This document shows, piece by piece, positions 56,201 to 64,000 of a stretch of DNA of 64,000 nt (the stretch's first letter is position 1; each line of letters begins with the position of its first letter). Position numbers and translations under genes: made by a program. Origin of the DNA: Trifolium pratense (taxonomy: Eukaryota; Streptophyta; Magnoliopsida; Fabales; Fabaceae); the NCBI RefSeq assembly GCF_020283565.1, contig NC_060063.1, positions 18,852,720-18,916,719 on the forward strand, written 5' to 3'. The notes under the pieces are model-generated. The model was not told where the DNA came from. It was given only the letters and a program-made list of their open reading frames with translations, and made no database searches.

Positions 56201-57651
56201 CTAATTTCAAAGTTGACGAGAACGGAGTTGTGAGATTTCATGGAAGAGTGTGCGTGCCCGATGTGCCCGAGATGAAGAAGATGATTTTGGAAGAAGGTCA
56301 TAGGAGTGGAATGAGTATTCATCCTGGAGTAACCAAGATGTATCAAGATTTGAAGAAGTTGTTTTGGTGGCCAGGAATGAAGAGGCAAATTTCTGAGTTT
56401 GTTTATGCTTGCCTAGTTTGTCAGAAGTCGAAGATTGAGCATCAGAAACCGTCTGGTTTGTTGCAACCTTTGTTTATCCCGGAATGGAAGTGGGATAGTA
56501 TTGCGATGGATTTTGTGGGAGGTTTACCCAAGACTACTAAAGGTTATGAAGTGATTTGGGTGGTAGTAGACCGTTTGACGAAGTGTGCGCATTTTATTGC
56601 TATTAAGAAAGGTACCTTGGTGCCTAAGTTGGCCGAGATTTATGTGGAGCAAATCGTGAAGTTGCATGGTATTCCGTCGAGTATTGTTTCGGATCGAGAT
56701 CCGAGGTTTACTTCGAGATTTTGGGAAAGTTTACAAGAGGCGTTAGGGACTAAGTTGAGGTTGAGTTCGGCTTATCATCCTCAAACGGATGGCCAATCGG
56801 AAAGGACGATACAATCTTTGGAAGATTTGTTGAGAGCTTGTGTTTTGGAGCAAGGAGTAAGTTGGGATTCGTGTTTACCGTTGATCGAGTTCACGTACAA
56901 CAATAGTTTTCATTCGAGTATTGGAATGGCACCTTTTGAGGCTTTGTATGGAAGGAGGTGTAGAACACCGCTTTGTTGGTTTGAATCCGGAGAGAGTGTG
57001 ATTCTTGGTCCGGAGATTGTGCAAGAGACTACGGAAAAGATTAGAATGATTCGAGAGAAGATGAAAGCGTCTCAGAGTCGTCAAAAGAGTTATCATGACA
57101 AGAGAAGGAAAGACATTGAATTTCAAGAAGGTGATCATGTTTTCTTAAGAGTTACATCGACTACCGGAATTGGACGTGCTTTGAAGTCGAGGAAGTTGAT
57201 GTCGAAGTTTATTGGTCCTTATCAGATTTTGAAAAGAGTGGGGAAAGTGGCGTATAGGATTGCTTTACCGCCATCATTGGCGAATTTGCATGATGTGTTT
57301 CACGTGTCACAATTGAGGAAGTATGTTAGAGACCCGTCACATGTGATTGAGTCAGATGATGTTCAAGTGAGGGATGACTTAACGGTCGAGACTGTGCCTT
57401 TGAGGATTGAAGGTAGAGAAGTGAAGAGGTTGAGGAACAAGGATATCGCCTCGGTGAAGGTAGTATGGGGAGGACCCGCTGGTGAGAATGCAACTTGGGA
57501 ATTGGAGAGCAAGATGAGGAGCTCGTATCCAGAGTTATTCTCAGGTAATTTTCGAGGGCGAAAATTCTTTAAGGAGGGTAGAGTTGTAACGACCCAATTT
57601 TCATTTATTCGTTTTTATATGTTAAAATGTTTTATTGACGTGGCATTTTAA
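53275..57651 (+). CDS. Chromovirus gag-pol polyprotein with chromodomain (1458 aa)
   Basis: Single open frame from the ATG at 53275 (M-A-A-R-A-N-N-Q); the frame is open four codons earlier without an ATG. Order: gag capsid domain (about 45-180), three CCHC knuckles (about 225-285), aspartic protease I-I-D-T-G-A (D324), RT with F-I-D-D (D648, D649), RNase H (V-V-Y-C-D-A-S), integrase with an HHCC finger and D1079, D1140, E1176 (35 residues between the last two), then a chromodomain-like end (R-E-V-K-R-L-R...A-T-W-E-L-E). The chromodomain in this family is thought to bind modified histones and steer integration to heterochromatin. The last 22 codons run into the 3' LTR. No break or missing catalytic residue, so it is probably functional and could serve the degenerate array in trans. 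Confidence 0.96.
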   Translation: MAARANNQMADAIATLTNIVARDHQPGREDEMRLERFMKHNPKLFIGGYAPEAAVKWIEEVEIVFEAMRCTEESKLTLGTYVLREEANKWWKNAKLRKYFPADIRNKKVVEFMELKQGNMSVAEYSVKFEELCAFTPHYNTVEAENDKCVKFESGLRPDIKHLIGFSQIRDFATLVDKCRICDDDGKAKTNYYKAMSDKRGKGQDRGKPYGDKGKKVVESSCGKKRGGGQCYKCGELGHKSYECPKKVDKCFNCGRLGHKSDVCQVKVTCFNCGEEGHKSPMCKKPKKTMGKVFALSGDDADQGDNLIRGTCFIYNTPLIAIIDTGATHSFISVDCMKRLSIPVSEMSGRMEIETPANGSVTTRLVCRDCPVTVFGRHFGMDLVCIQLSGIDVIFGMNWLIFNQVHINCCEKTVVFPKPEESLHLMSKKEVVESLKEPVEVYALFASLKMEGEVKVEELPVVCEFPDVFPEDVSDVPPKREVEFTIDLVPGTSPISMAPYRMSASELNELKKQLEELLEKKFIRPSVSPWGAPVLLVKKKEGSMRLCIDYRQLNKVTIKNKYPLPRIDDLMDQLVGACVFSKIDLRSGYHQIRVKTEDIPKTAFRTRYGHYEYSVMPFGVTNAPGVFMEYMNRIFHSFLDKFVVVFIDDILVYSKSEEEHKEHLRIVLQVLKEKKLYAKLSKCDFWLKEVSFLGHVISSGGIAVDPAKVDAVLQWGTPESVSEIRSFLGLAGYYRRFIEGFSKLALPLTQLTRKDQAFVWDVKCEESFQELKKRLTTAPVLILPDAKESFVVYCDASKMGLGGVLMQKGQVVAYASRQLKVHERNYPTHDLELAAVVFSLKVWRHYLYGSKFEVFSDHKSLKYLFDQKELNMRQIRWLEFLKDYDFDLSYHPGKANVVADALSRKSLHMSSLMVKELELIEEFRDLSLVCEVTPNSVKLGMLKLMNPFLENIKECQKTDKKLMEKLAIVVEEGKEANFKVDENGVVRFHGRVCVPDVPEMKKMILEEGHRSGMSIHPGVTKMYQDLKKLFWWPGMKRQISEFVYACLVCQKSKIEHQKPSGLLQPLFIPEWKWDSIAMDFVGGLPKTTKGYEVIWVVVDRLTKCAHFIAIKKGTLVPKLAEIYVEQIVKLHGIPSSIVSDRDPRFTSRFWESLQEALGTKLRLSSAYHPQTDGQSERTIQSLEDLLRACVLEQGVSWDSCLPLIEFTYNNSFHSSIGMAPFEALYGRRCRTPLCWFESGESVILGPEIVQETTEKIRMIREKMKASQSRQKSYHDKRRKDIEFQEGDHVFLRVTSTTGIGRALKSRKLMSKFIGPYQILKRVGKVAYRIALPPSLANLHDVFHVSQLRKYVRDPSHVIESDDVQVRDDLTVETVPLRIEGREVKRLRNKDIASVKVVWGGPAGENATWELESKMRSSYPELFSGNFRGRKFFKEGRVVTTQFSFIRFYMLKCFIDVAF
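57571..57583 (+). promoter_or_regulatory. Polypurine tract of the chromovirus
   Basis: AAGGAGGGTAGAG, one base before the 3' LTR at 57585; it lies inside the coding frame, so it is translated as well. The upstream TTTTCGAGGGCGAAAA (57550-57566), an inverted repeat, is shared with the array element. Confidence 0.85.
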
Positions 57652-59789
57652 ATAAGTTAATAACTTTAGTTATTTATCGAATGCTTTAGTTATTAGGCGA
57701 GTAGTGAGAGTTATTGTGTTATTGGGCCAAGCCAATGGGCTTGAGGCCCAATGGGCCTTGTGAGGTGTGTGTGTGGCGCCCTTATGACCATGAAGCAAGG
57801 GAGAGAAATTCATTTTTACTCATAAGTTTTGTGTTCTTGAGAGAAGAGAGGAGAGTTTGTGGAGCTAGGGCAAGAAGAAAAGCTAGAGATTCAAGATCTT
57901 CGTCGAGTTTTCTTCGAATCCAGGTATGAGAGTAGTTTCCTTAATCGTGGGTGATCCGAGGAAGGGGAGAATGCCGATTTCTCCTCACCCGAACTTCCTC
58001 CACCCCATTTTCGTTTTGGTTTGGGAGAGTTAATCTTCGAGAAAATGAAACCCAATGTTAATAACATGTTCAATATACTTCTACCATGTAGTGTGAGCGA
58101 AATCATGGGTTAAATAATGAGAATTTGTATGTTTTGAGTGATTATATGTGTTCTTGAGCTTTTAGACTCATAAATGTTAAATCCTTGCTTTTTCGATGTT
58201 AATGATGTGGATCGGAGAATCAATCCGTCCTTTTGTGCTTATATATGTGTTATATACATGAAAACAAACATATTTGGGGTTTATAACATGAAAAATGGGA
58301 TTTTGGGTGATTTTGAGTGAAAAATCATTTTCTGAAAACTCAAGAACAGATGTTCTTTTGGTGTGGTTCGCTACCTGTTCGCTACAGCGAACGTGTTCGC
58401 CAGATGCTCGCCAACTGCTCGCCAGTTGAGGTTTTGTGTCTGTTTGCGTTCGCTACCTGCTCGCTACAGCGAATGTGTTCGCCAGATGCTCGCTACAGCG
58501 AACGTGTTCGCCACCTGTTCGCTACCTGCTCGCTAATTGGATTTTGGCTCTGTGTCTGTTCGCTACCTGTTCGCTACCTGTTCGCTACCTATTCGCTACC
58601 TGTTCGCTATAGCGAACAGCTCTGTGACAGGATTATTTTGTTGATGTTTTGTTAGTGGAATTATGCACTTATAACATGTAATTGTGATATTCTAACATAC
58701 AATTAGGTGCTTTTAGCTATGATTAATTGTATGATGATGAGATATGATAAAGGAAGTGATTAATGAAGAATATTAGGATAATTGTTTATTCTAATAATGA
58801 AGAATGTTGGATATTATTCCACATTGTAAAGGAAGAAGCTTAATGCTATTAATTGTGAGTGGATTCATGAAACATAAACATGCATTCATGAATTAAATAG
58901 GATATTGGATATTCCAATAAAGAAGTATATCGGATTATATTTATCCGATAAAGAAGGATATTAGAGGTGAGATACTCTAATAAAGAAGATGGTACCACAT
59001 GCATTAGTAATGTCTAGGATTGACATTCATGAAGTTGAAGCATTAGAGTTGCATTAGGTTATATGTGTGTGCATTACTTGATAAGTGATATGTGACATAT
59101 AATTTGGCTAAGTGTAATGAATTGTAGATTGATTATTTGGTACTTGATTATACATGTTTAGAACTTGTAATTGAGTAGTTAATGGTGATGCATGTTTATA
59201 AATTATGAATATGCTTGTTGTTGTTGTTGTTGTTGAAGGAGTGTTTAAGTACCTTTTACTTGCACTTGTATTTTGATTATGTGATCTAACTCTCATGTTT
59301 TGTGTTATGTGCTGGACCGTTGGGGGTTCAGGTTCTCAGGTTGAGGATCCCGATCAGAGTTAGAGGCTGCTCGTGCTCGTGTAGTGCGCTTTTTGGTGAG
59401 GAGTTAGCGTAGACTACTCCTTAGATATATGTTATATATCTTTTTGATGGGTTGTATAAAATTGCTCTGATTAGGTCTTACCGGGTCGGGTTATTCGTTT
59501 GAATTGTATTAAGCCCGTGATGGCATATTTAACTTTGCTATTCCTATCTTTTGAATTGTAAACATAATATCCTTTGTTGATATGGCCTAGAGCCTAGGGA
59601 TATTGTGTGAACAATTATGATCATTGTATGATATACATTATGATAATTATTCGCTTTTAATTCCGCTGTGCTAGCATGATTTTTTTAATTATGCCGTGGT
59701 TTGTATTATTAACATGTGACGCCTAGATTTTCTTAAGTGTTTTATTTATTTATATTTAATAAATACGCGTTAAGGGGTTGGGTGTTACA
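57585..59789 (+). mobile_element. Chromovirus 3' LTR (2205 bp)
   Basis: Nearly identical to 50937-53138. Differences I noticed: TCGGTTTTATG versus TCGTTTTTATA near the start, ATCGTG/ATTGTG, TATGGCC/TATGACC, CTACTCGC/CTGCTCGC, one extra GTT near 59222, and TATAGAAT/TATAAAAT. Polyprotein codons run to 57651 inside it. Confidence 0.95.
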
Positions 59790-60111
59790 CCCATGATTTA
59801 ATTTATGTCATGTTTGGCATATTCCTTACATATGTGTTTCCTTAAAACACTACTACTTTTGATGAGGCAAAGGAATAATATCTTTCTGAAGCACTTCATC
59901 ATTTAAGTCAAGACCTTTGTTTCTACTCATGCTTGTAATGTTTTGCTTGTCCATTAGGTGCTCATCCATAACGTTACCGTTGACAGATGATATCATTATC
60001 GTTGAAACATTTCTCACAAAACACATTAGTAGATAACAAGATAATCATAATTAAAATTAATTAATATGTTTGTTATCTTTAAAACATCAAATAAGGATTT
60101 TGTCCTCAACA
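59790..60111 (-). mobile_element. 5' LTR of the SIRE-type element, outer part
   Basis: Continuation of the LTR broken at 50936, starting with the CCCAT duplication. It matches the end of the 3' LTR (27037-27358). With 49631-50936, and counting the duplicated CCCAT once, the length is 1623 bp, the same as the 3' LTR. Confidence 0.93.
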
Positions 60112-60116
60112 TTTTA

Positions 60117-60360
60117 TTCCTCTAAATGTTGACGAGTTTTCAACATGTACCATAGTTCATAAAAGCCATTTGGCACTATTAATACAAAAAGCAAAGCTCA
60201 TTATATGGGATGAAGCACCAATGATGCACAAAAACTGTTTCGAAGTTGTTGATTGAACTTTAAAAGATATTCTCAAGTCTGTTGATGAAAAAAATAAACA
60301 CCTTCGATGGAAAAGTTGGTGTTTTTGGCGGAGATTTTAGACAAATTCTATCAGTAATAC
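60117..60360 (+). pseudogene. Helitron helicase, middle fragment
   Basis: Continues from 25735 with P-L-N-V-D-E-F-S-T-C-T-I, then the Walker B region L-I-I-W-D-E-A-P-M-M-H. A TGA lies near 60254 where Arg is expected (V-D-[R]-T-L-K-D), and a frameshift before 60312 precedes V-F-G-G-D-F-R-Q-I-L. It is cut by the solo LTR at 60361. Confidence 0.9.
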
Positions 60361-62031
60361 TGATACACCTAAAAATATGCTATTTATTTAGTTAATTTAC
60401 TATTATATTTTATATGTTTTTATTTCGATTCCGAAGTTTTATTATATAAATAATTACTTATTTCTCATATTTTAAATAAACAGATAAAAAGTGTACGAGT
60501 TGAAGAAAGGAGCGAAAACGGACTGAAAAGGAGCAAAAATGGACAAAAAGGCCACACATGTGCAGCCAATTGGGCCACACACGTGCAGCCCACCAACACA
60601 ACACGAAGTCCAGCCCAGCAACAAGCATGGCGCACGCCAGCTTGCCCTTAGTGGCGGTCGCCACACATCTCATCCTGGCCGTCCACTCAGCTTTCATCGT
60701 GTGGCATTCGCCACACATATTTTAGTCCCACATCGGCCAAATGCAATGTTTTGTCTCCTAGCTACTAGTATAAATATGTGTCCTTTCTTACACTTTAGAC
60801 ACACACCAACTGGTAACAGTTAAGGAAGAGAATTGAGACTAGATTTAATTCTTGGTTTCTTCTCTTAGTTTAATATTTTTATTTCCTGCTGTTGCGCTAT
60901 CGGTGTCCGTACTCAAGATTTCTTTTATTAATTCAGGTTCTTTATTTTATTTTCTTTTCTTTATTTTTATGCTTATTTTATTTATTTTATTTTTCTGTTT
61001 GTATTTAATGTCTTTATCTTTATTTATTTATTTTATCTCTTTAGTTTTAGTTATGTCTAGCTAAATTTAGCGTTGCTAGGATGTGTAGTTAGTAGTTAAT
61101 AGGGGTTCGGTAGTTAATTCGTGCTTAATAGTTTTCAACCACCAGTTTTAAATAAATACGTTTTCAAATAATTCGTCACGAGAGTGAGGATTGTTTTAAA
61201 GGCAATAAACCAACATTGACGAGAGTTGAGGTTTAGGGTCGGATAGTTAAAACTGATCGTTAGTTCTAAAGTCCGCGAGAGCTATTTAGGATTGATGAGT
61301 TTTATATTGGTTTTCAAAGGTACTTATATAGGTAAGTGAGCGCGTGAGAGCAGAGCATTTATTTTATCTAAGTATAACGCTAGTCAAGATTTGCGAGAGC
61401 TGAGATTAGTGTTTTTAAATCAAATATAATTCTTGAAAACTGACAACAGTTTTATTTTCTTAAGCAGTTTTTAATTAAACGTTGATTATAATTCGTCACG
61501 AGAGTGAGAATTAATTAAAGTAAAAATCAATAGAGCGAGAGCGTGAGATTTCTACTAGATAGTAAAAACTGAACATTAACTCTGATTCGCAACGAGAGTT
61601 GGGATTAGAGTTAATTAAATTATATTGTTTTTCAAAGAGTATTTTATTAGCGGGTGCGAGGACGAGAGTTAAACACCACCTTTATAATTTATAATACTAG
61701 TCAAGATTTGCGAGAGCTGAGATTGGTATTTTTAAATCAATATAGTTTCGAAAATTTAATCAGTTTGTCTAGCGCGAATTAAGTATTGAACCCTCTGAAG
61801 CAACTAATAGCACGTCCTAGCAATATTTTATTTACATATAAAAAAATCTAAAAAATATTTATTTCTCTTATTTTAATTATTCAATTAATCAAAACCCTTT
61901 AAATCATTAGCCTTAGATTTACAAAGCAACACTAGAATACGGTAGGTCGATTATTGGTCCTTTGGGTTCGATATCTTTTAAAACTACACGACACGACTGT
62001 ATACTTGCAGTCACGTTGTCGCGTCCGATCA
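60361..62031 (+). mobile_element. Solo LTR, probably Ty3/gypsy (1671 bp)
   Basis: Begins TGATACACCTAAAAATATG and ends GCGTCCGATCA, flanked by AATAC at 60356-60360 and 62032-62036; without it the helicase frame reads through. A TATA box (TATAAATA, 60769-60776), preceded by GTCCCACATCGG, suggests plus orientation. Words such as CACGAGAGTGAG and GCGAGAGCTGAG recur in two imperfect copies about 310 bp apart (61169/61488 and 61383/61691). No internal region or second LTR, so it is the result of LTR-LTR recombination. The layout recalls Tat/Ogre LTRs, but the family is not certain. Confidence 0.85.
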
Positions 62032-62969
62032 AATACCCAAAGGTACAAGGCCAGAAGTTGTTCATGCTACTATTAATTCTTCGGTTCTTTGGAATTTTTG
62101 TGAAGTTTTAACATTGAGTAAAAACATGAGGCTTCTCGGTGGTGCTTCGAGTGCAGACGTTGGCAATGGAGAAATTGGAGATGACAACGACGATGATTTA
62201 AAACTTGACATTCCATCAGAATTATTGATTCCAAATTTAGGCGATCCTCTTGCTTCTATCGTTGAAAGCACATATCCCCAACTTTACAAAACATGGACGG
62301 TATAACGTATTTCCAAAATAGAGCTATAATAGCTTATAAAAATTCAATAGTCAACACAATAAATGATTATATGTTGGATTTAATTCATGTTGAAGAAAAA
62401 ACATATTTGAGTTATGATACTCCACTCACACAAAATATAGACGGTCAAACAGTAGATGATGTTCATACTCCCGAATTTTTTAACATGATTTCTACGTTGG
62501 GACTTCCAAATCACAAGTTGAGACTTAACATTGGAGTTCCAGTTATGCTATTTAAGGAATTTGAATAAAAAATTAGGATTATGCAATGAAACAAGACTTA
62601 TTATTACGAGATTGGGAAAACGTGCTCTTGAAGGAAAAATTATTTTAGGAAGTAACATTGGTGATCGGGTTTTCATACCTAGATTTTCTCTAACACCATC
62701 TGACGTGAGAATTCCTTTTAAATTTCAACGTAGACAATTTCCTATAATGATTTCTTTTGCGATGACTATTAATAAGAGTCAGGGACAATTTTTAAAGCAT
62801 GTTGAGATATATCTTCCATTGCCAGTGTTTTCACATGGTCAGTTGTATGTTGCAATTTCCAGAGTTACTTCTAGAAAAGGATTAAAAATATTGATCATCG
62901 ATGACGACAGTGAAGATACGACTAAGACTTCGAATGTGGTCTATAAGGAAGTCTTCCGCAATATAACAT
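62032..62969 (+). pseudogene. Helitron helicase, C-terminal fragment
   Basis: Continues with P-K-G-T-R-P-E-V-V-H-A-T-I-N-S-S, then L-R-L-N-I-G-V-P-V-M-L and N-E-T-R-L-I-I, and the conserved last motif S-F-A-M-T-I-N-K-S-Q-G-Q followed by Y-V-A-I-S-R-V-T. These are typical of the C-terminal half of Helitron PIF1 helicases. Frameshifts near 62300 and 62555 break it. With the two upstream fragments it makes one gene split by two insertions and carrying at least four further lesions. Confidence 0.9.
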
Positions 62970-63084
62970 AATTTTCTTTGTATGAATATTTATCCAAAAT
63001 TATTGTTGAACTATCGCTTAATGTTACTCAACTTTTTTCATATACCTTACATTATTGGAATTATCATATTTTATCGCTAATCAG

Positions 63085-63114
63085 ACTCGTGCGCCGCACG
63101 GGTCGATGTTCTAG
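63085..63114 (+). mobile_element. Helitron 3' end: hairpin and CTAG
   Basis: An 8-bp stem (ACTCGTGC with GCACGGGT, one G-T wobble, 3-base loop) at 63085-63103 is followed 7 bases later by CTAG (63111-63114) and then T. This is the classic Helitron 3' terminus (hairpin, CTRR, insertion before a T), about 115 bp after the helicase stop. The 5' end (TC...) was not located. Confidence 0.75.
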
Positions 63115-64000
63115 TTTTTTAATAAATAATTACTATTTTTCAATAAAAAGATACTATCTTTAGTTACTTTAACATGTGTAATGTTGCACATGTTAGACAA
63201 ACCTTTTTTTATTGACTAATTTTTTTTATAATCATTTTATTGGTATTTTTTTTCCTCGTATTTTTATGTGTATATATTATTCTATTTTGTTCTTATTTTT
63301 AAGTATGTCATCTTTTTATTTTATTCATCTTATATTTTTTTAGTGAAATTACAATGAAAAATATAAAATCTGTTACTATTTGTCTTATTTTTCTTATTAA
63401 GAAGTATGTCTTCTTATAAAATTTGTTATATTTATCTTATTTTTAAGTATGTCATCTTATTTTGTTCTATTCTGTTACTATTAAACGGATTTTATATCCG
63501 GTCGAATGACCGACTATAATTTAAGGGACATCAATCTTACCATTCATTAATGGGAGCTGTATGAATTGACCGAACACAAGAAGTAATACCGGAAGAATTT
63601 GAAAACAATGATGAACCCATAAAATTAAACAAAAAAAAATAAAATAAAAATTAAATGGACTTAAGGACCACATCCCTTGAAAGTAATTTATTCTTCTTTT
63701 TTTTGTTACAATAGTACGAACTAATGAAGTCGAACTTTGTAGATTAAATTAGACTTTCACAATATAGTATATCAAAGTTCGAATTATGAACAAGAGGGAT
63801 ATAATTTAATGAAAACATTTATATTGGGAAAAAAAGAAAGTGATGTATCCAATAACCAAGGTCGGCTCAAGTATAAGGTAGTCCAAACGCGAAATTTGCT
63901 TTTTAGGCCTCCCTAAGTTGCTCTCACACCCCTCAAAGTTCCATATTTACCCTTGATATTCCCTTCGAAAATTACGCTGTGAATCCAATTTCCCATTGAC
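63115..64000. other. AT-rich DNA beyond the Helitron; possible hAT end at the edge
   Basis: No coding domain or RNA gene seen. At 63857-63871 CAAGGTCGGCTCAAG, followed by a CGCGAAATTTGC...AGGCCTCC stretch, resembles a decayed plant hAT terminus of the CAGGGCCGGCTC type reading off the right edge. This is a resemblance only. Confidence 0.35.

Larger units (their letters stand above)
50937..59789 (+). mobile_element. Full-length Tekay/Del-like chromovirus (8853 bp)
   Basis: Plus-strand Ty3/gypsy element with LTRs of 2202 and 2205 bp, flanked by CCCAT at 50932-50936 and 59790-59794 inside the SIRE 5' LTR. Between the LTRs lie a primer site, one complete gag-pol frame with chromodomain, and a polypurine tract. 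I noticed about six substitutions and one GTT-repeat length change between its LTRs, so the insertion is recent. It is the only element in the window with every expected part intact. Confidence 0.95.
25736..60111 (-). mobile_element. SIRE-type copia element split by two later insertions
   Basis: Minus-strand element flanked by a perfect 5-bp duplication, TTTTA at 25731-25735 and 60112-60116, inside the Helitron helicase gene. Without the two internal insertions it is about 11.4 kb: 5' LTR (60111-49631, interrupted), primer site, broken gag and pol, env-like frame (interrupted) and 3' LTR (27358-25736). I noticed five base differences between the LTRs over 1623 bp, so it is young, yet its genes carry several frame breaks. 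Gene order and env-like frame place it in SIRE/Maximus, in a different family from the 9.4-21.9 kb block. Confidence 0.93.

Noticed and set aside
60458..60823. Short frames of 64-94 aa on both strands in the solo LTR
   Set aside because: They lie in and around the LTR promoter block and lack any domain.

Overview
This is a plant nuclear window made almost entirely of transposable elements. The evidence is plant-type Ty1/copia and chromodomain Ty3/gypsy polyproteins, initiator-tRNA-Met primer sites, 1-2.4 kb LTRs, CACTA and Helitron remnants, and AT-rich DNA between them. I see no convincing intact host gene. A dicot is likely and a legume possible, but nothing here fixes the species. Many coding frames open at non-ATG codons or are broken, so I chose starts by ATG and domain content.

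Left part (1-9358). A minus-strand copia element enters from the left edge: an open gag-pol frame (1-3288), a long structured leader, a primer site and a 1295-bp 5' LTR (5006-6300). It sits in a fragment of a chromovirus-type gypsy LTR (6301-6876), which abuts a CACTA end (to 6991). That in turn abuts a dead copia gag-integrase fragment (6992-8785). A shared repeat and two possible captured exons follow.

Middle left (9359-21886). This is a minus-strand SIRE/Maximus-type copia block: 5' LTR (20788-21886), broken gag, almost complete pol, then two env-like reading frames of the putative plant transposon protein type. It ends in an LTR (9359-10370) unrelated to the 5' LTR, and the outer flanks do not match. 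It is therefore a composite of two elements. DNA with CACTA-like ends (22352-24478) and AT-rich DNA follow.

Right part (25340-63114). This is a nested stack that can be ordered by exact target-site duplications. The host layer is a decayed Helitron helicase gene. A SIRE-type copia element (25736-60111, TSD TTTTA) split it, and a solo gypsy LTR (60361-62031, TSD AATAC) split it again. The SIRE element was itself hit twice. A 14,082-bp LTR-internal-LTR-internal-LTR array of a non-autonomous chromovirus relative (30216-44297, TSD GTTCA) lies in its env-like gene. A full-length Tekay/Del-like chromovirus with an open 1458-codon polyprotein (50937-59789, TSD CCCAT) lies in its 5' LTR. The Helitron 3' hairpin and CTAG-T end lie at 63085-63115. 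The last 0.9 kb is AT-rich with a possible hAT end.

How the parts relate. The chromovirus is the only element here with all domains intact. The degenerate array shares its LTR promoter block, splice donor, LTR hairpin series and 3' end, and its internal region is a decayed copy of RNase H-integrase, so it is plausibly mobilised by such an element in trans. The most interesting signals are: the hairpin series with changing but still paired stems in both LTR families; the probable spliced leader; an N-terminus resembling the histone H3 tail on the SIRE env-like protein; and the three-LTR array.
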